64,000 nt of DNA from Litomosoides sigmodontis (Eukaryota; Nematoda; Chromadorea; Rhabditida; Onchocercidae): the NCBI GenBank assembly GCA_963070105.1, contig OY718803.1, forward strand, positions 9,033,823-9,097,822, given 5' to 3'. Below the pieces are notes generated by a model, which was not told the DNA's origin, did no database searches, and saw nothing but the letters and a program-made list of their open reading frames with translations. Every line of letters starts with the position of its first letter. The first letter of the stretch is position 1. Below are positions 1-16,462 of this stretch, piece by piece. A program made the translations under genes and the position numbers.

Positions 1-100
1 AACTTTACAATGTGCTATACGTTGCGTTTGATACTGTTGAAAATTTCACTCACCCATTTTTTGTTATTTACTCTTTCCGCACTTTCATCCTAAATTACAG

Positions 101-159
101 TCCGAAAAAAAGACACGGAAGTGTACGATTGGTTAATTAAAACATTCAAATCTATTTGA
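101..159 (+). CDS. Candidate terminal exon of a gene entering from the left edge
   Basis: A pyrimidine-rich stretch ending in TTACAG is followed by 18 codons open in one frame (phase 1) and a TGA at 157-159. The peptide is mixed and charged (ends VYDWLIKTFKSI) rather than the Phe/Lys/Asn-rich translation typical of AT-rich intergenic DNA here. An AATAAA lies at 222-227, a sensible distance for polyadenylation. Any earlier exons would be outside the window. This is inference from splice signals and composition only; chance cannot be excluded. Confidence 0.22.
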
Positions 160-523
160 TCAAAGCAATTGCTTAATTCACTTACGATTGAAAATCCTGG
201 TGATGGAAATGAAATAATGGAAATAAATTTTTTTTTAGCAATTAGTCAAATACATCCATCATTCATCTTGCTTTTTTTCCGGCGGAGGAAAACAATACGA
301 AAATTTCACGCAATTTTCATGACGTAACTTTTGTTTTTATTTCACACCGAACACTTCCAATAAAAAGCACACGTCATGCATCAAAATTCCCAACACTTCT
401 TTTTTGCAATTCTTTCAAAAATCTCTCACTCTAAAATTGTGAAAGAAAAAAATTAGAATTTGACACTAATTCAAACTTATGAATGATATTGGAGTTGTGA
501 CTGCTAATAATTACAGTCATTTT

Positions 524-608
524 TTAAATCTTTTTCATTTTGCCGCTATCGTCACCATTCTCACCTCGTGCAATATCAAGCAACTCTTCGTCCATTCCAT
601 TTTGGACA
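524..608 (-). CDS. Candidate terminal exon, unknown protein
   Basis: Reading leftwards, an acceptor (CACAAATTTAG at 609-619) opens a phase-2 frame of 27 codons ending in TAA at 524-526. The peptide contains MDEELLDIARGENGDDSGKM, an acidic/basic composition unlike background sequence here. It could be the last exon of a minus-strand gene whose neighbouring exon may be 1985-2068, or an alternative 3' end of the gene at 2613-6189. No product is recognised. Confidence 0.3.
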
Positions 609-1984
609 CTAAATTTGTGTGCGAACATTTAGTTGAAATAAAATATAATTAGTATTTCCGATATTCGGAGAAATAATTTTCAATTTCTAATTTTCTCATC
701 ATTCATATTTTCCTTGAAAAAAAAATGCGCTCCTGTAATTATTATCAATTATTTAAAATAATTGATAATAATTTCACAACTTATCTGAAGGTCCCTTTAA
801 CCTTAAATTTCATTCAGCTAAAGAAAAGGTAAGGAATTTCATTTTTCAACGAAATTAAGAAAATGTGGAAGAGGATGCAATGCCATTTCCAATAAATTCC
901 ATAAATACATTTTTTTGTTACATCGAATATCACTTCCCTTACCCTCCCTCTTTCTCTACCGTCCTCTTTCACTCTCTCTACCTCTCTCTGTGCAATCACT
1001 ATTAAGTTAAAATTGCAACAGCGCTTTTTTCTTTGCAAATGTTTTTTTATTTGCAAAGTTAATTAGTTGTAATTATTACAAAGTATTCTTATCTGCTTGT
1101 TTGAAATTAATATTTCGGACAATTTTGATAATACTATTGGGCGAATAAAATACTTACACAGCAAAAAATTTGCATAGCAAAAAAGTTTACGAAAAACGGT
1201 ACAAACAATTTTTGTTGATTTTGATTTAAATTTACCAAAAAAAGAAAAAGATAGTATGTAAAGTAAACTATTCTTGTTACTTTATCATTGCTTTTTCTTT
1301 AAAATTTAAGCCTAAAAAGGAGCGTCTCAACAATGGAGAAATGATTTGTAAAATTTCAATCAAACAATTCCAGGTCTAAATTTTTTCGGCAAAGAAAAAA
1401 CAAAAAAGTGATTGAAACGAATGACTCATCAATAATTTAGTTTTACTGGCATATTTTAGCCCTACTGCTATCTTTTAACAATCCAATTAATGCAAATTTT
1501 CCATCTATTTTTTTCAAAGTTTTTTTTTGATAAAATTCTTTACATTCTCAAATCTAATTTTTTTTTGAATTAAAATTTAACTTTTCCTAAGAGATAAAAG
1601 AGAAATTGAATTGCAACTCACATGCAACATGCATAATGCATTTGCATGCTGTGTTCTCCTTTCTTTCCTCAGATATTTTTTCATCGAATGATCAAACATT
1701 TCATTACTGATAAATTATAAGAAAAGATAAATTTTCGAAATTATCATTTCACCAAGATTTTCCAACTAATTTAATGAAACTAGCCAATTTCAGGATATCC
1801 CTCTTCGAAGTGAACTATCTTTAAAAAGTGCTAATGTAACACTTATAGCGCATTGATTTACTTGTGTGGAATTAACGGGTAGATAAAAATGAAACTACTG
1901 TATACTTGTATTAGGAGTTACTGTATTGCGTGGACGTTACAGCCTATTTCAATTACTAATAACACTTGCGCAGTATCACAATAC
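609..1984. other. AT-rich stretch without recognised gene
   Basis: Nothing convincing on either strand. It contains poly-A/T runs and a CT-rich patch near 940-990. Confidence 0.4.
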
Positions 1985-2068
1985 TTGACGTAATTTTACA
2001 CGTTCATCGTATGGTGAACGTATTGTATTGTTGAGTTGAGCAAAAGCGATGGTTAGTAGAAAAATAAA
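1985..2068 (-). CDS. Candidate internal exon, unknown protein
   Basis: After the acceptor AAACTCAG (2069-2076, read on minus) 28 codons are open in phase 0 to a possible GTATTG donor. The downstream half reads RSPYDERVKLRQ, which looks coding; the upstream half is hydrophobic. If the donor is instead placed five bases later (GTGATA), its phase fits the candidate terminal exon 524-608. There is no in-frame ATG, so this would be an internal exon. No family is recognised. Confidence 0.22.
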
Positions 2069-2612
2069 CTGAGTTTAGAATTTATTTAAAATACATTTAC
2101 TTCTAATTTAACTTGCTATAAATTTTCCTTTAAAGAAAAAAGAAGCAAATAGGTGCTAAATTCAGTTCGATTAATTAGTAACTCTTCTTATCTCTTTCTG
2201 CCACCTTTTTAATTAAATTTCAAAATAATCAAAAAATTTCTTCTCAACAACTTTTATTCGATTGTATTTTGACATTTTGCGAACAAATAAACGGAATTGA
2301 TGTTATTTTATAGTCTTAGCTAATTAGCAAACTCTTCTTTTTTCACTCTTCAAACATGAAAAAATTGATGTGAAGAAAAAGATCAGTTTGTCTGCCAAAG
2401 TTATCGTGCAAAAAAAACTTCGATCAAAATTTTTTTTTTAACCAAAAAAAAAACAAAGTGCTGTAGTAAGGTGAGAAAAATATGCATATTTTTGCAGATG
2501 CTTTAACTATTAGGAGCGATAGGAAAGCGTTGAGAGAAACGTTGAATGGCTAAGTTATTTAATTGTGAATTTTAAGAGGAATGAAGAAGAAGAAGAGGGA
2601 TTGGGGAGAAAT

Positions 2613-5600
2613 TTAACTTTCTTCGTTGACAATTGGTGTGTCGAGTGATGGGATGGTACTGTCATCGTTACATCTCTGAATATTTATTTTCCAGTATGTA
2701 ATGGGAGCAATTTAGTGAATTTTACTTCAACTACTAACACTACCGGAAAGATGTTGCGCTGAAGCGCTTCGCTCTGCTTTCACTGACGAAGCAGGTGACG
2801 CTGGATCAAGCGAACTTGTCAAATTTGTTAGCAATGCTTTGAACGGTGCTATTGCGCCATTAACACGCATCAAATTCATTGAAATCTACAATGTTAAAAT
2901 TGCTGAAATTAATTCAATGCAATGACTAACATAGGATATGGTAAGGTAGGAAGGTGCAAATATCATTGGCAATTAAAATGTTAAATTTTTTATTTAACGA
3001 TTTAAAATAGTGGAATTATCAGAAGAAAATTTTCCAGTAATTTGAGATGTAATTTAAACTATCATAAGGATCATATTAGTGTCATTGTGCCTGAAACAAA
3101 TGCTAAAATTGCAAAATGGGACGATTTTCCATTTAAGGGTCGCTTTTCTTTGCTGAACCTTTATTTTTGAACAAATTTCGAATTGCAGGAAGAGCTGTCT
3201 TAGTTGACTTTAATAATCACTAAATTGAAAAGAACAAAATCAGAATTAACAAACTACCTGAGACTAAATATTTCAGAAGTGTTGATTCAATGGAAAGAAT
3301 GGCTACGGTATTTCGAAAAATTAAATTGAACAATAGATGTACAAAAAAAAAACCTGTCCAACATCATTTGAATCCAATAACGATTGTTGGGAGCGTCCCC
3401 CAAAGCCTGTTGCGCGCACATTACTTTTACCAGTGGGTACCGAAGGACCTGAAACTATCGCGTTTAACTCTTTTGTAATTTACTGTATAACTTAAGAATA
3501 TGAAAGAAACAGAGCGATAAAAAAAATACCAAAAAGACTTATGGCTAATTGAAAAATTTTTTAAAAACATTCCATCATTTTTCTTAAAAATTTCTGCTTG
3601 TATTCCAAAAATCACGAAAAAAAAAGAGATGAAGCTAAACAAAGCAAAACAAAACAAAAAACTGAAATATCTTAATTAATTTAGCATTACCGGGCGAGTT
3701 TGTTGCGCCACTGCAACCGGAAGAAAACGTGTAGTTTCCGCCTACGCTGCTTGAAAATGCCGAACGTCGTTTCATTGAGTATTGCTTCTGCAAGGGAGCA
3801 GACGGCTGATGAAATCAGTTTGCAAACAAAATAATTTCCTATAAGAATTGAACACTTGCAATAATTTCGCCGCCTCCCTCATTGCTCATTCATTCATTCA
3901 TTCATTCAGCTTTGAGAAGAAGCTGATTTTTTTTTGCCACATTTTTTAGCATTTGAAAGTGAGAGAGGAAAGGGAAGATGCATGCTTGTGTTTTTTTTTC
4001 CTTCAAGTGGACAAAAATAGCTTCCTTTCCTTTCAGGCAGGAAGGATGACTTTTCCGCCAAGCCTTTCCTTGGTGCACCCTTTTTTTTAGTGCATTTTTT
4101 TAGAACGAACAAAAATTTAACTTTAATGAGCTTTAATTTACAAAAAAAAAGAAGTCTCTTTTTTTATTGTACTGTTTTGTTTACTAATTGTAACTCTAAT
4201 TGTTAAATAAAAATTCATTACATGCACATTGATGGAAGAGATGCAAATTTTTGATTTATTGTAAATTCGTTAATTTTCATTTCAACTCATTAGAGTAAAC
4301 ATTTGCATATCAATGTATATCAGCGGTGATAGAATTCCTAACTTTCTTCTCTTCCACTTAGTGCTTTAAATGTAGAAGATTGACTTTATAGTTTGAAAAA
4401 AAAAAGAAATGAATTTCTTCAGAAACGAATTGCACAACGAAATTTGAATTATGTGGGAAAATTAAGTTGTGAAGTTTTTTATTGAAACAAAAAAAAACTA
4501 CTTAAATTTCAATTTGAAATAATTGGGAGCGAAATAACAAAAAATTTGATCAACCTCTAATAAAGCCAGGATATCACAAAAGTTGTCAACAAGGAAATTT
4601 CGAAAAATTCAAACAATTTTAGAATGATAGAAGCTGAAATTTCAACTTTTAGTGGATGAAGCTAAATTGCAACACATGGACGCCGATAAACAGATGGCTT
4701 TGAAAAAACGTGAAAAAAAAAGCAGGACGCTATCTCTCATTCACGTCCACGATCTGTGATCTCGTCTGAGGATGATCAATTCAGTCAAGATCATTGATTC
4801 TTCACTAGCCTGTCATAAATATTTCATAAGAACAAAAAAAAACATGGTCGGCACTTCTCTTTTATATGCTATGAATAATTTGTGCACGGATATGTGAGGG
4901 AAATAATTTAAATTTAATTTTTAGCGCATTTAACACAGGAACTGCAAAAGTGTGGAGTTTTTGAGAGAAATATATGAGTGAAATAAATTTTCCAAAAAAA
5001 AGAGGAAATGTTACGTAAGTTAATACTAAATATGTTGAAATAAAGCAAAAAAAAGTTAGCTTATATTCCGTTTCAGCTAAAATTGTTGTGAAAAAGGAAT
5101 TTTTCACTTTTGAAATCAGTGATGAGAAAGTAGTTGAGAAGTTAAATGTTGACTTTCATCCAAATTAATCTGTAAAACGGATAGGCTTTTTTTTCACTAT
5201 TCTGTTTCATTGTCCAAAGTAAACTGCAAATATTCACATTGTTTTATTATCCATACATTATTTATTACTGCTTTTTATTTATTTAGTTATTTATTTACTT
5301 ATTCACTTATTTAGCTATTTATTTATTTACTTGTTTATTCATTTATTTACTTATTTTTTCATCTTTTTATTATTGCTATTTTATTATTATCATTGTTGCT
5401 AATACAAATGAATAAATATAAATTAAAAAAATGCATTATTCCTAATGTTGCTAATACTGTTATTACTATTATAATTAATGCATCTTCATCTTATTTTTTT
5501 TTTTGCTAATAATCACAGTCTAAAACTTAGCAAATGCTAAGATATAACTTATCTTCGTTAGGTAAGGTTTCTTAAAGAGTAAGACGAAATCTTTGATCAA

Positions 5601-6189
5601 AATTAATTAATTTGTAATTACATTGTAAAATTCGGGGCAGTTAGCAAAAAAAAAAAATAGCAAATGCCATTTGTTACAATGCTTCATAGCTTTCTCTTTT
5701 GCCAATCTTATCAAAAAACAGCAAGCAAAATTGCACTAATAAAAATTTTTTGAAAAAAGAAAATAAAAGAGAAATTTTGAAATTTTTAATTTTCTCTGTG
5801 AAAAAAGCAAAATTTTTTTAAAACTTAATGAGAAAGCTAAAATTATTTACCGGATTATTTAAATCAACACATGAATTGCTAAATTCCTCCATGCAATTTT
5901 GATTTCGCTCATCAAAACTTTGATGGAATGCGCCTTTTGTTGAAACCCAATGCTGTCGATCACATTCTGCTGTAGAAAGACATTTACTTCTTACAAAAGC
6001 CTGGATAGTTTTCACCTGCACAGACTGAGTGTTAGGTAAATGAAGTAATGATTGAACAAATTAAGTCTAAATTTTTCCGGTTTTTCCGGTTTTTTTTCTT
6101 GCATGAATGGTTCACTTACAGCAACTGCTATTCCGTAATGGATCCGGTGTGCAGACGTTCAGACGAAGCTTCGATAGTGATTCCAGCAT
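2613..6189 (-). CDS. Six-exon gene for a 196-aa serine-rich protein of unknown function
   Basis: Exons on the minus strand: 6120-6189, 5851-5969, 3691-3787, 3354-3448, 2739-2885, 2613-2675. All joins keep phase (lengths 70, 119, 97, 95, 147, 63; total 197 codons with stop). The start follows a trans-splice-like acceptor (TCTTTTTTAG) by 19 nt, with an AACAAAAATG context. Donors include GTAAGTG and GTTAGT; acceptors include CCCTTGCAG and TATTCAG. The protein has no signal peptide or membrane segment. Its first 60 residues hold cysteines at 13, 23, 26, 49 and 57; the rest is Ser/Ala/Gly-rich and probably disordered (SSSVGGNYTFSSGCSGATNS near 75-94; SSLDPASPASSVKAERSAS near 152-170), with an acidic tail. 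I do not recognise a family. The exon 5/6 boundary has an alternative donor (GTAGTG) that would break the frame. The TAA at 2613 is the preferred end, but a distal exon at 524-608 leaves another 3' end possible. Confidence 0.6.
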
Positions 6190-6208
6190 TTTTGTTGTTT
6201 TTGTGAAA

Positions 6209-6219
6209 CTAAAAAAGAT
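6209..6219 (-). promoter_or_regulatory. Putative SL trans-splice acceptor of the 196-aa gene
   Basis: A TTTTTTAG acceptor lies 19 nt upstream of the ATG at 6189, with no coding exon seen upstream. This fits addition of a spliced leader. It could also be a cis acceptor for a noncoding 5' exon. Confidence 0.45.
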
Positions 6220-8990
6220 TATTTAACTGAAAGTTTAAGTTTAATGAAAAACAAAATTTTCAATTCAACACTTTCGTATTGTGCGAAATGCTAGATGTGA
6301 GATGCGAGAAGCGTTCGCAAAATTAATTAAAAATATGACTTCTCAAATAAATTATTTAAATTAAATTCAACAGCTCAGTTTGGTGAGTGGTCACCAACTG
6401 AAATCTTTGAAAAATAAATAATGTGGAAGTTCAATGAAAATTTTTGAATGGATGGAAGAAAAGAAGTTGGATAAATGTCTCATTACAAACACGCAAGTAG
6501 CATTTCAGGAAATTTTTTCGCCTTTTCAATTTATTCTCAAATAAATTAAGCGATTTAAATGTGTCAGTGTATTTTGACCACCGTTGATCGTTGCTCAAAG
6601 CTGTATGAATTGACTTAAATGGCAAGGAAGGACGGAAATGCTGTAAAATTGAGAAAGTTGTAATCGTTTAAAAAGTATGTGCTTGAGAAATTGATTTTAA
6701 AAAGCTGAAATTAAATTGAAGTATTAAAAATATCCACTGAGACATGGTAACTGGAAGTAAACAATAATGAGGAAGACAGAGAGAGAGAGAGAGAGAGAGA
6801 GGCGGAAAGAAGGAGTGGAATGGTTTTAATAGAATCTTTTACTGCATTTTCTCAATTTAAAGTAACCGACAAAGGGATGCAAAAAACACCTATTCTACCA
6901 CAACTTCTTCCGATGACGCATTTTTCAACTGAATATTTGTTAGGTACTTTCGCCGGTTGTTGTTTTTTCTCTTTAAGAAGGAGAAAAAAACAAAAGTTCT
7001 ACGACACTTGTCGATGATTGCTCGTTAACTCTTATCGGCACAAAATGAGTTTCAGAGGAAAGGAAATTCAGTTTGAAAATTTTTAAATAAGGGAAATGAA
7101 AGCCATCCTTTAATCAAAATTAATATTAAAAACAAATTCCTCTTCTTCACTTACATCAAATTATTTTCCAACAAATCGTATTGAAAAAAAACGAAGTAAT
7201 TTGCGAAGAAAGAAAGTACTTGGTGCAATTGAGTAAGATTGAAATATGAGAGGAATGATTAAAAGTAAAAAATAAAGGTTTTTTATTCAAATTTTGCATT
7301 GAAATTAAAATTCAATGTTAGATGTGTACTTTGCTGCACAACAATTTACGTTTATTTCTTTTGAAGAGTACAAATACAATTTTGAAATGAAATGAATTTT
7401 GGAGAAGTTGCATGTAACACTGATGGAAGGTGACACTTCCATTCTAATTGTAAGTGAGTAATGTAAGCAAATAAAAAAAGTGAAAGAGACAATTTGACAA
7501 TTTTAAAATTGTTTTTGGAATTTTTTTAACCAGTGTTAAATTTTACAAATACAAGTGATAACTCAAATTAAGCTTGAATTCATGCTAATTTTTTGGGCAA
7601 TTTCATGACACCATCTTCATTCATTCTTCATGTAATATTCGAGAGACGTCAAAACGAGAACGAATTAAAAATTAAAAAAAAATAAAGAAAGGAAAAAAAC
7701 GAATAAGAAATGATGATATTGCTTGGAAGTGAAGAAAAGGAAATTCATCCTTATTTCAATGAAAAAAATTCAGAAAAAACGAGAAAGCAACAGAGAGAGG
7801 GTGCGAGAAAGGGGGGAAGAGATGGAGAAAGCGGGAAATAGCATTATTTTATTTCCATTCTTATAGCTCCTCTTCAACAAGTCTATTTTGAAGCGGATTA
7901 AACTTCTATTTGAAAGGTTTTTCACAATCAACCAATTTTTTTATGCCTCAAAAATATCCCTGAAATGTGGACCATATGTTCTGAGTAAGAAAAAAAATAA
8001 CACAACAAAAGAGAGAAAAGCAGTGATTTGACTCAGACAGAAATATGCAAGAAGGATTTTACAAGTATTTTAAGTTTGATTTTTGTAAAAAGTGGAAAAC
8101 AAAAGCGTTGGAAGTAAATGCTCAAAACAGGCAAAAACAATAGCAAAAAAAAGATAAAATGGAAGAAGTGAAAAAGGAAAAAAAGACATATCCCTCCCTC
8201 AAAATACAAAATTAATAAGAAATTTTCACTCAAGAAAAAATTAATATTTCTTTTTTTTCCTATTTCCATTTCTAAAGTAAATGAAAAATAGCACTAGCTG
8301 TACAGTAGGCTCTTTACACGAAAATACGGTATATTGCAAAATGAAAACGCTGAAACATCGTGTACAGTACAACATGCGTCCAACAACACACAAAAGCACA
8401 GTAATTTTTGAAGTCAGTTAAAGTAAATTATCATATCACATATTATGCAAAGCGATATAAGAGAGGAAGAAATATTCAATCATTTTAGGAAGGATGGAAT
8501 TAACGGTAGCAAAATTACAGTATTCGTTAAGATATTGTGATTTATAGAGTCCTATTGAAATTAGCACAGTTTAAAAACAGAGTTGTGAGAAGTAATGAAA
8601 GCAAAAATTACAGATAAGATTTCATCAGCCATCAGTACTAATTTCTTAATTAGGAAATGTCAGAGCAAATTTAATCTAGAAAATTGGAAAACCTGAAAGG
8701 GACGAAAAAAATCTATCGAAGTTGAAATTTATCTGAGTCATTTTTCGTTTTTTGATTTCATATCATTCATTCACAAAAATCGATGCACTGCCCGTTATTT
8801 ATCTTTCTTTTTTTGCTCTAAAATTCAATATCAACAAGTAATTAATGCGTTGAAATTTTATGCAAGTTTTTCATAAATTACATTTCGATATTACATATGC
8901 CTTCGTCTGCGTACATTCTATCATTGCAACTGAAATTTCATAAATTATAAATTCTGCCTTTTTTTTAGAATGAGAATTACTTTACGTAAT
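6220..8990. other. AT-rich intergenic region, no gene seen
   Basis: No supported exon on either strand. A (GA)n tract lies at about 6777-6802. The region would hold the promoter of the minus-strand gene to its left. Confidence 0.4.
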
Positions 8991-9001
8991 TATTGCATTA
9001 T

Positions 9002-11455
<2,454 letters not shown>

Positions 11456-14400
11456 TTATTATTATCAATTATTATTAATTATCATGCTGTCAGAATTAAT
11501 TCAAATTACAATTTCTCTTGAAATATTCATTAATAAATTCTTTATTTTAGTAAAATAAATATTTCATTTAAGCACAATTCTTTTAACTGTTGCATTATAA
11601 TTTTGCATAGTTCATTTATAATAGATTTTTGAAATTCTTTTGATATATTGAAAATTTTTAAGCATTATATTAAGTGTATATTTTAAATAACAAAGAAAAT
11701 GATAAGAAATTAGAAGTTGTTTTTATAATGAATGTCCACCGAATGTTAGATTAATAAGACTATCAATCGTACCACATCTTACATATTCTTTGATACTATT
11801 AGTTAATAGTAAATAAATATTCTTTCATGCCAACCTCGAAAAAGCATTACTCTTTCCTTACCTATCCGTATTTTATAAGTAATATTAATTTACTTGTTGT
11901 GAAAAAGCAGTGCATTTACGATATTTCAAATTTGAGAAAAGAATAAATAAATAAAAGGACGACAATAGTGTTTTTCATGAGAAAAAAATTGAGGAAATTC
12001 TCTGCATACATTGATTTTTTCATTCGATAATTTTTTTTCTAGCAAAGCGCTGATTTTTTTAAAATTTCTTTAAGAATGCAAAAAAGGCATCGTTTCTTTT
12101 CACATTAATTTTGTATGACAAATTATCGACGGGCCATTTTTCAGGGAAATAAGTAATAGATTATATTTTGCAGAGTGTTGGTTCATTCATGTAAGATAAA
12201 ATAATCTCTCTCCCTTTCTCTCTTTCTTTCTCTTTCTGCCGTTCCTCAATTTTGAATCTATCTATTTTGCTAAGTCTAGATTAGTTTTTCAGCTTATCTC
12301 GTATAATTCGATACATTTCATGCAACTACTACTTCCTCAGTTTTCTTTTAATTCTCTTCCTTAATTTTTGGTTGAACCATTATGCATCGCGATGCTTATA
12401 TTTTATTTAATTAAATAAATTTCACTTATGAAATCTCTCGTTTCATCAGTCTTATTTTTTTCTACAGCTATTACTTATTACTTGTATTTTTTCGTTTTTT
12501 TTTCTGCAAATTTTTCCTGTCACACCTTCCTTGTTGTTATCATTTGAAGTAAGATTGGAAAAAAATGAACCTCAAAAAATGAACTAAAATCGCATACAAC
12601 GATGTGACTAATTTTTTGCAAAAAATTTCGAGCAAAAAAAAAGGAAAAGGGAAGAAAAAAGAAATTCATGCCTATCTGGTGTTTTATAAAGAATTTTATT
12701 ATTATTTCCTCCACCACCTGTCAAACATACGAAAATGATAAATTCTCTTCCATTTGAACTTCTCCTGTATTATATGAAAAGTACGGAAACGGAAATATAA
12801 AATAGGATAAATTAATAATTTCATCCTACTTCACTTTTGCTGTTTAGAAATAAGAAAAAAACCGATTTATTGGAAGAGAGAGAGAGAGAGAGAGGAAGGG
12901 AGAGTGGAAAATAAAAAAGAGAAAAGAAACGCAATAATGAACGACTGATAGGAAGGATAACAAAATAAACGAACTGATATATACATATATAAATGCATGG
13001 TCATTTCGGTCGTTTAAAAAAAAAATTAAATAAAACTTGAAACAAAACAAAAATGTTCTTCTTTGCGCAAAAAATCATCCCATAGAATTTAACGTAAAGA
13101 AAGCATTTTTGTAAATTAGTGGAATGCCAACAAAATAAGAGTGAAGTAAGATAAATTTTAAATAAGTAAATTACAATAACCCACGTCCCACCGTAAATGT
13201 ACCTGCAGTTTTTACGGTAATAAGACAGAAGACCGCATTTATCGTTTACTACGCTAAAGAAAAGGGGGGAAAAATTGGCGAAAAGTGAAAAAGGCAGAAG
13301 TTTGCATATACTGTTATTTCGTCGCACATACTTTACTAATGCAACAACGGCAACTCTCTCTCCCTCTTTCTCTCTTTCTTCTCCTTCCCTCTCTCTCTCG
13401 TTCCCTTTCTCTTGCATGCTATTACCGCTTCATCTTTTGGAAAAGCAATAAAAATTGAAGAGCACTTCCATTTTAGATTTAAAAGGGGAGAATTCGAGAG
13501 GGCAACGCGGCGAAATATTTGCAAAGCTATCATTCGCTGAATCTCAGCTTCTTCAGTTGATGATAGTTTAGCTAAGCTAAGCTAAGCTAAGTTAAGCTAA
13601 GCTACGAGACAGTGAATGAGGAAATGTTTGAGGAGCTCAAAAATGAACAGAGAAATGTCAATATTATCGCTATCAGCGATGATTATAGAAATTACCGCTG
13701 TTGAATTTGTCATGCTTGAAACAAATTTACTTCATTTTTGTTCGTAAACAAAAAAATTTTGATTTGTTTATTTGTTTGGCCAATGAATCATTTCATTAAT
13801 TTATTTTCACCGTTTTCTTTAAAGTGAAGCAAAATTATACTATTTTGTTCTAATGCCCCCTTTTTAATCAAACTTTTGCTAATTTAGAGCTAATTTATTA
13901 AAATAAGTTTGAAAGTAGACATTTCGTTTTTTTCTATTTAGAAAAAAAGAGAATTTTCATGGGTGAATGACTTAGAAGTAAAAGAAAAAACCAAAAACAT
14001 TGGGAATATGTTATTGGCATTGTAACAAAATATGTAATTTTTTTATGCAAAAATTGGCTAAATTAAATTGGTTATTTTAATTTAAAGCATTATTGACGTT
14101 TGTGCTAAAATAGAAATCGTCTAATGTCAACGTGTCATAAAATTTTTTTTTGCTCAAATTTAACGACTTCATCCCAACGATTTTAAGAATTGAATTTGAA
14201 AAAAGAATGAAACAAATAACTTAATTTAAAACTTCTATAAATTCCTAATTTTAATACTTTGTCTTATTTTAGAATATCACTTGGCTTTCTTCTAACTTTT
14301 TCCACTTTTTTAAGTGGGAAAAATTTGCTTAACTAGTTGAGCTAAAGTATTGAAGCTTAACTAATTCCAACAGATACTTTGATCAACGAATGGATGAAAT

Positions 14401-15225
14401 GGGTTGCGAAAGTGTCATCACTGCCAGTGTGTATTTTAAATTCAACAAATGCGCAAATATGAATCATACCGCCGTAGAATACTTTGACCAGACAAGTGAA
14501 TATGATGGAAAGACAAAGAATGAAAGAATTAGCCGAAAGTGCGATGTCTGATCATTTGAACTGTTAAGTTATCATAGGGTGCTTATTTTTTGATCGCGAC
14601 ATTTACTTCAAAAAGTTAGAATTTGAAATGTATGAGTTATGAAGACAGAATTTTTCAAAAATCACAATAAAAGATTTGTAATGAAATATTGTAAATAAAA
14701 AGGAAAAAAAGCTAGCTAAAACTTACATCACATTTAGCTGTGATAGCTAACTTTCAGCTAAAGTTAATTTAGTGTAATGGTAAATTTTACAGGTCATAGG
14801 TCATCAGTGGCATTAGAACTATGGATAAGGTGATAGTAGTTTATTGACCGATGCGATTTTATAGACATTGTTCAGGCATTAAAATAATTGAAGTTTATGA
14901 AAAAAGAAGAAAAAAATTGGCGGCGCCTTACGCGTCGTCAATAAAATTTATTGCTCTTTTTTCGCTAAAAAAAGTCTCAAAAACACTGGGGAATAAAATA
15001 GTTAGGAGAAGGAGCATCTGTTCTTCAAATTTGAAGCGTTTTTCACGTTTTTTTTTGTTTCTCTCAAACTATCTAAATTTCCCATTCTATGAGACTATGC
15101 TGAAAAACTTATGTGCTAAGTAATTGGAGCTTTCGTGATTTTACTCGATCAACTGAACCACATTTTAAAAATGGATAATTGAAGGTAACACTAATAATAA
15201 TTTAATAATAAAAATGATATAATAA
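11456..15225. other. AT-rich intergenic region between the two trinucleotide arrays
   Basis: No supported exon. It contains a (GA)n tract at about 12877-12894, a CT-rich block at 13353-13410 and the GCTAA pentamer array. An open stretch at 14851-15123 is Lys/Phe/Leu-rich without splice or conservation support. Confidence 0.4.
13569..13602. repeat. (GCTAA)n pentanucleotide minisatellite
   Basis: About seven tandem copies of GCTAA with one GTTAA variant. The reverse complement is TTAGC, one base short of the nematode telomere hexamer TTAGGC; the resemblance may be coincidental. Confidence 0.9.
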
Positions 15226-15233
15226 TAATGACT

Positions 15234-16462
<1,229 letters not shown>

